In this document: positions 61,003 to 64,000 of the stretch, piece after piece | How positions within the stretch are numbered: position 1 is the first letter of the stretch | Layout: the number at the start of each line of letters is the position of its first letter | Assembly (NCBI GenBank): GCA_937872895.1 | Contig: CALMUP010000009.1 | Coordinates: 310,001-374,000, forward strand | Source of the DNA: an uncultured Verrucomicrobiota bacterium | GTDB taxonomy: Bacteria; Verrucomicrobiota; Kiritimatiellia; CAIVKH01 | Direction of reading: 5' to 3' | Length of the DNA stretch: 64,000 nucleotides | Made by a program: the position numbers and the translations under genes | Notes under the pieces: generated by a model | Told to the model about the DNA's origin: nothing | Database searches by the model: none | What the model saw: the letters and a program-made list of their open reading frames with translations, nothing else

Positions 61003-62112
61003 ATGCAACGGTCATGGGTTGAAATTGATGTGCGGCAGTTGAGTGCGAACATCGCATCGGTGCGCGGTGCGCTTCCCGCGGCAACCAAGCTGGTGTTCGT
61101 CGTAAAGGCGAATGCCTATGGTCACGGGTTGCGCGAGGTGGCGCGGCATGCCGCGCGCGAGGGCGTGACCTGGTTCGCGGTGGCGTATGTGGGCGAAGCG
61201 GTCGCCGTGCGCGCTGTTGCGCCGAAGGCCTCGATCGTGATCCTCGGCGCGGTGGAGCCAGAGGACGTGGCGCTGCTGCACGAGCAATCCATCCTGCCCA
61301 TCCTCGTGGACGAGACGCACGCGGAGCGGCTGTCGGCGGCGGCGGTGCGGCTGGGTATCCGCCTGAAGGCCCATCTGAAGGTGGATACCGGCATGGGCCG
61401 CTTCGGTGTGCCGTGGGAGTCCGCCGTTGATTCCTTTGCGCGGATCCAGAAATTGCCGGGCCTCGGCATCGTCGGGATCTGCACGCATTTCGCCTCGGTC
61501 GAAGTCGCACGTCCGTCCCTCGGGCCGGTGCAGGTGGAACGGTTCCGGATGATCACCGATGCCGTCGCGAAGATCACCGACCAGCCGCTGATGCGCCATG
61601 TGTCGAGCAGCCGCGCCTTCGAGTGTTTTCCCGACTGGGATTTCGATGCCGTACGGCCCGGCATCGTGTTGTACGGTTACGGTGCCCGCGACGCGGCAAT
61701 GCGCGCCCCCACCGCGCCGATCCTTCACTGGAAAACGCGCGTGATGATGGTGAAACGGGTGCCGGCCCAGTTCGCGGTCGGCTACTACAGCAGCTATGCC
61801 ACGTCGAAGGAGACGTGCATCGCCACCATCGCCGCCGGCTATTCCGATGGTTACCACCGGTTGCTGGGTAACCGCGGTTTTGCACTGGTGCGCGGCAACC
61901 GGTATCCGGTGGTCGGCCGCGTGAGCATGAACTGGATCACGCTGGATGTCGGCCTTGACAGCGGGGTGGAGCCGGGTGATGAAGTGGTGCTGATGGGTGC
62001 GCAAGGCGGGGAGTCGTTCTGGGCTGATGAAATGGCGCGCATGGCCCGGACCATTGCCTACGAGGTGTTGACCAGCATCGATCCGCTGGCTGAGCGCGTG
62101 TACCGTGGGTGA
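61003..62112 (+). CDS. alr: Alanine racemase
   Basis: 369 aa, full length. The pyridoxal-phosphate lysine is Lys35 in VFVVKANAYGHG. The TIM-barrel continues with LKAHLKVDTGMGRFG and GICTHFASVE, and PGIVLYGYG is a later family motif. The C-terminal domain supplies the second base, Tyr261 or 262 in VGYYSSYATSK; the usual SYGRT segment is changed here. AAGYSDGYHRLLGNRG and VVGRVSMNWITLDVG complete the match. It makes D-alanine for peptidoglycan. It is monocistronic, from a leaderless promoter to a hairpin. Confidence 0.93.
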   Translation: MQRSWVEIDVRQLSANIASVRGALPAATKLVFVVKANAYGHGLREVARHAAREGVTWFAVAYVGEAVAVRAVAPKASIVILGAVEPEDVALLHEQSILPILVDETHAERLSAAAVRLGIRLKAHLKVDTGMGRFGVPWESAVDSFARIQKLPGLGIVGICTHFASVEVARPSLGPVQVERFRMITDAVAKITDQPLMRHVSSSRAFECFPDWDFDAVRPGIVLYGYGARDAAMRAPTAPILHWKTRVMMVKRVPAQFAVGYYSSYATSKETCIATIAAGYSDGYHRLLGNRGFALVRGNRYPVVGRVSMNWITLDVGLDSGVEPGDEVVLMGAQGGESFWADEMARMARTIAYEVLTSIDPLAERVYRG

Positions 62113-62137
62113 TGCCGGTCCCGCTTTACCGGCCATC
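62111..62137. terminator. Hairpin between convergent alr and small-membrane-protein genes
   Basis: GATGCCGGT (62111-62119) pairs with ACCGGCCATC (62128-62137) over 9 bp with one bulge. It overlaps the alr stop and is 6 bp from the end of the minus-strand gene. No U-tract on either side, so it is only a candidate bidirectional terminator. Confidence 0.35.
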
Positions 62138-62142
62138 CGGAA

Positions 62143-62346
62143 TCAGCGGCGCAGCCACCAGTGCGAGGTGGCGGAAATGATGCATAACCCGATGGCCACC
62201 ACGGCAAACATCACCACGGCATTGATGTTTTGCTGGGCCTTGAGATTGCCGACATCCTGTTGCAAGCCATACACGATGCCATAGGCCGCCAGACCGATGA
62301 TCAGGGCGAGCCACCAGAGCCATCGTGTCGGGCTGGGCGGTTTCAT
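62143..62346 (-). CDS. Small membrane protein, two predicted helices
   Basis: 67 aa. Two hydrophobic segments (WWLALIIGLAAYGIVYGLQ and VVMFAVVAIGLCIISATSH) flank a short polar loop, with a basic C-terminal tail. No family was recognised. It begins 9 bp after the Bat-type protein gene on the same strand and probably shares that transcript. Confidence 0.6.
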   Translation of the reverse strand: MKPPSPTRWLWWLALIIGLAAYGIVYGLQQDVGNLKAQQNINAVVMFAVVAIGLCIISATSHWWLRR

Positions 62347-62355
62347 CCCCTCAAT

Positions 62356-63141
62356 CTACCGCATTCCACCCGGTTGCCAAGGATATACAGGTTCGATGGC
62401 GGAGCGTTCGATCCATCCGCTTTTCCCGCCGGCCGCAACTTTCATCCAGGCATCAAAGGTGTCCTCAATGCGCACGATGGATCCTTCGGGGAGGGAAAAG
62501 TAGGGCGTCGCGCTGGTGCGCGGTTCATACCGGGCGGTTTGCTCGCCATGCAGCACGACGGCTTCCGGTTGCCGGAGCCAGGCATGCCAGTAACTCCATC
62601 CGGCGGCACCAAGTACGATCGTGAACAGTGCGGCCAGGATCACCGGCCGGGCGAACCGGCGGAAGCCCGGGGCGATGACCGCGAGAAGGGCGGCGGCAAG
62701 CAGGATCCAGTAACCGGTGAGAAGAATGATGCGCCATTCGGAGGCGGATGCTTCGTGGGCATACCGGCTCCACCAGCCCGGTTCGGGTAGGGTGGCCCCG
62801 GTCCGCTGGGCGGCGAGATTCAGGTTGGCGAGGCTGTCAGCATCACGCGGTGCCAGCAACCACGCCCGCCGGTAGTGCAGGATCGCCTCGCCCAACCGGC
62901 CGGCGTGGAACAGCGTGTTGCCGAGGTTGTACCAGACCTCGCTGGTAGCATGGCCCTGGGCAATCAAGGTGCGGTAAACATGCTCGGCGGTGGCATAATC
63001 GGCGGCGACGTAGGCGGCGTGGGCTTTCTCGAAAAGGGCGGCCGGTTCTGCTTCGGGCCCGGCCGCATGGGCGTGACCCGATACCGCCGGAAAGCCTACC
63101 GCGAGGAGAAGCGCGAATAGAAAACACCGCATCACACGCAT
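62356..63141 (-). CDS. BatE-like protein: TPR, membrane helices and SH3-like domain
   Basis: 261 aa from ATG 63141; ATG 63132 also overlaps the upstream stop. A signal peptide (FLFALLLAVGFPAVSGHAHA) precedes TPR-like repeats (ALFEKAHAAYVAADYATAEH, VWYNLGNTLFHAGRLGEAIL). Two membrane helices follow (IILLTGYWILLAAALLAVIA and FTIVLGAAGWSYWHAW), and a C-terminal bacterial SH3-like segment has LPEGSIVRIEDTFDAWMKVA. This order is that of BatE proteins of the Bat operon (aerotolerance, stress resistance), which work with the upstream BatD-like product. Confidence 0.8.
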   Translation of the reverse strand: MRVMRCFLFALLLAVGFPAVSGHAHAAGPEAEPAALFEKAHAAYVAADYATAEHVYRTLIAQGHATSEVWYNLGNTLFHAGRLGEAILHYRRAWLLAPRDADSLANLNLAAQRTGATLPEPGWWSRYAHEASASEWRIILLTGYWILLAAALLAVIAPGFRRFARPVILAALFTIVLGAAGWSYWHAWLRQPEAVVLHGEQTARYEPRTSATPYFSLPEGSIVRIEDTFDAWMKVAAGGKSGWIERSAIEPVYPWQPGGMR

Positions 63142-64000
63142 GACACGGAGATCCTTTCGAAGGCGCGCAGCCATTCCTGGGTGCGCTGCAGGTGTCGCTT
63201 CAGGCGGGCGGCATCCGGGTGGTCGGAGGACCGGGCGGCGAAGCGGGTTTCATCGCAGACGGCAAGCAACACGCCAAGTTCGTCGCGGTCACCGGTAGGC
63301 AACGCCGGCGCGAACGTGCGCAGGATCAGTTCCGGCGAAACTTCTCCGGCCTCGAGGTTGGCCCGGTGCGCCGTGTAATCGGCGAAGGCGCGCCAGAGCG
63401 CCGCATAGAAAGCGTGCGGATCGCTGGCGGCGAGGGCTGCTTCGGCCTCGCGGATGGCCGCCCGCGCGGAACGCGGAGCCAGCGCGCGGCGTCGGCGTGA
63501 CACATCGCGGTCGAGTGCGTCGCGGCGTCGCTGCACGGCCAGTGCCACCATCAGGGCCGCGACCGGTGCGAGGTGCAGCGGGGATGGCCATGCCGTGGCC
63601 CGTCCCGGTTCGATGACCGGGGTCCACGATTCGGGAGCCCGTTTGGGTCCGATGATGTCGATGCCCAGCGGCTGGCGGATCGAGCTTGATGCCACGGTTG
63701 GTGTTTGGAACAGGTGCGGCTGGGTGGCCCCGCCGGTTTTCACCAGCAACGGAAACGGTCCGCGTACAATGGTCTGGTATGCCGCCTGCTGCGGGTCGAA
63801 GTAGGTGAAGGTGACCGGCGGCACTGCGCTCAACTGATCGGTGCGGGGCAGCACCACCTGTTCGAAGACCTTCTGTTGTGGCCCGCTGGCGATCAGCTTG
63901 GGGTCGTAGCGGCGGAAGTCATCACCCAGTTCGATGGCCGGCATGGCGATGGTCTCGAGATTGCCGCGGCCGGTGATGGTGACGGTCAGGGTGATCGGAT
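63132..64000 (-). CDS. BatD-like protein, C-terminal part (5' truncated by window)
   Basis: The frame is open to the right edge; about 289 codons are visible. The extracytoplasmic part has TITGRGNLETIAMPAIELG and RRYDPKLIASGPQQKVFEQV, the typical Ig-like BatD pattern, then TYFDPQQAAYQTIVRGPFPL. A membrane helix (LHLAPVAALMVALAV) is followed by a helical cytoplasmic tail. BatD (DUF7847/oxygen tolerance family) acts with BatA, BatB and BatE at the membrane, often beside a MoxR ATPase. The stop overlaps the BatE-like start, so the pair is coupled. Confidence 0.82.
   Translation of the reverse strand, partial: PITLTVTITGRGNLETIAMPAIELGDDFRRYDPKLIASGPQQKVFEQVVLPRTDQLSAVPPVTFTYFDPQQAAYQTIVRGPFPLLVKTGGATQPHLFQTPTVASSSIRQPLGIDIIGPKRAPESWTPVIEPGRATAWPSPLHLAPVAALMVALAVQRRRDALDRDVSRRRRALAPRSARAAIREAEAALAASDPHAFYAALWRAFADYTAHRANLEAGEVSPELILRTFAPALPTGDRDELGVLLAVCDETRFAARSSDHPDAARLKRHLQRTQEWLRAFERISVSCV

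Noticed and set aside
57616-61008. 1130-codon minus-strand open frame across the transposase end, lexA-like, polymerase and AraC genes
   Set aside because: It is antisense to three clearly conserved genes; its translation is a low-complexity His/Gly/Arg-rich string typical of high-GC shadow frames.
1-64000. CRISPR array, tRNA or rRNA genes, prophage
   Set aside because: No regularly spaced direct repeats, no cloverleaf-like sequence and no phage structural genes were found on reading both strands; a tRNAscan or Infernal run would be decisive for missed RNAs.

Overview
The window is high-GC, densely packed bacterial DNA. No tRNA, rRNA or CRISPR array was seen. The protein set points to the PVC group (Verrucomicrobiota, Lentisphaerota or Kiritimatiellota). 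The evidence is large surface proteins built from autotransporter-associated beta-strand repeats, PEP-CTERM tails, a secreted protein ending in an NLLKYATG-type domain, a prepilin-like protein with a late H...DG motif, DUF2264 and GxGYxYP proteins, and XylR-type regulators. This placement is an inference from gene content, not a phylogeny.

Layout. 1-3610: end of a GH130 gene, then an ABC sugar importer (lipoprotein plus two permeases, no ATPase). 3665-3738: perfect inverted repeat. 3757-16412: carbohydrate catabolism, with a DUF2264 protein, a GH130 phosphorylase and XylR-type regulator on the minus strand, and a plus-strand run of prepilin-like protein, GxGYxYP lipoprotein, an (alpha/alpha)6 glycosidase-like protein, GH38 alpha-mannosidase and a GH43-like enzyme. 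16558-30821: three large secreted proteins sharing a module of about 320 residues, interleaved with a deacetylase-like protein, a GH78 rhamnosidase and two related small secreted proteins. A phosphomannose isomerase lies at 45.9 kb. Together these suggest import and degradation of a mannose- and rhamnose-containing glycan, coupled to display of surface proteins.

30823-44321 holds a pyruvyltransferase-family protein, a GT2 glycosyltransferase, a NYN-domain protein, a LacI regulator, RlmB, malate dehydrogenase, E1 alpha/E1 beta/E2 of a 2-oxoacid dehydrogenase, and a TolC-RND efflux pair without an adaptor. After a REP-like repeat cluster (44335-44621) come an FAD oxidoreductase, manA, a metalloprotease, holA, a DUF3108 protein, a methyltransferase, a PqqD/degenerate-M50/HlyD fusion, an AspT-type transporter and a parvulin lipoprotein. 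The right end carries a REP-type transposase, a LexA-like/Y-family polymerase SOS cassette, an AraC regulator, alanine racemase and the start of a Bat-type operon running off the window.

The strongest regulatory signals are: (i) a GAAC-N4-GTTC palindrome exactly filling the spacer of the lexA-like promoter; (ii) several promoters whose -10 hexamer ends only 6-7 nt before the start codon, predicting leaderless mRNAs; (iii) a TGCAC(N)GAAA motif upstream of all three large surface-protein genes and inside the promoter of the XylR-type regulator, suggesting one regulon.
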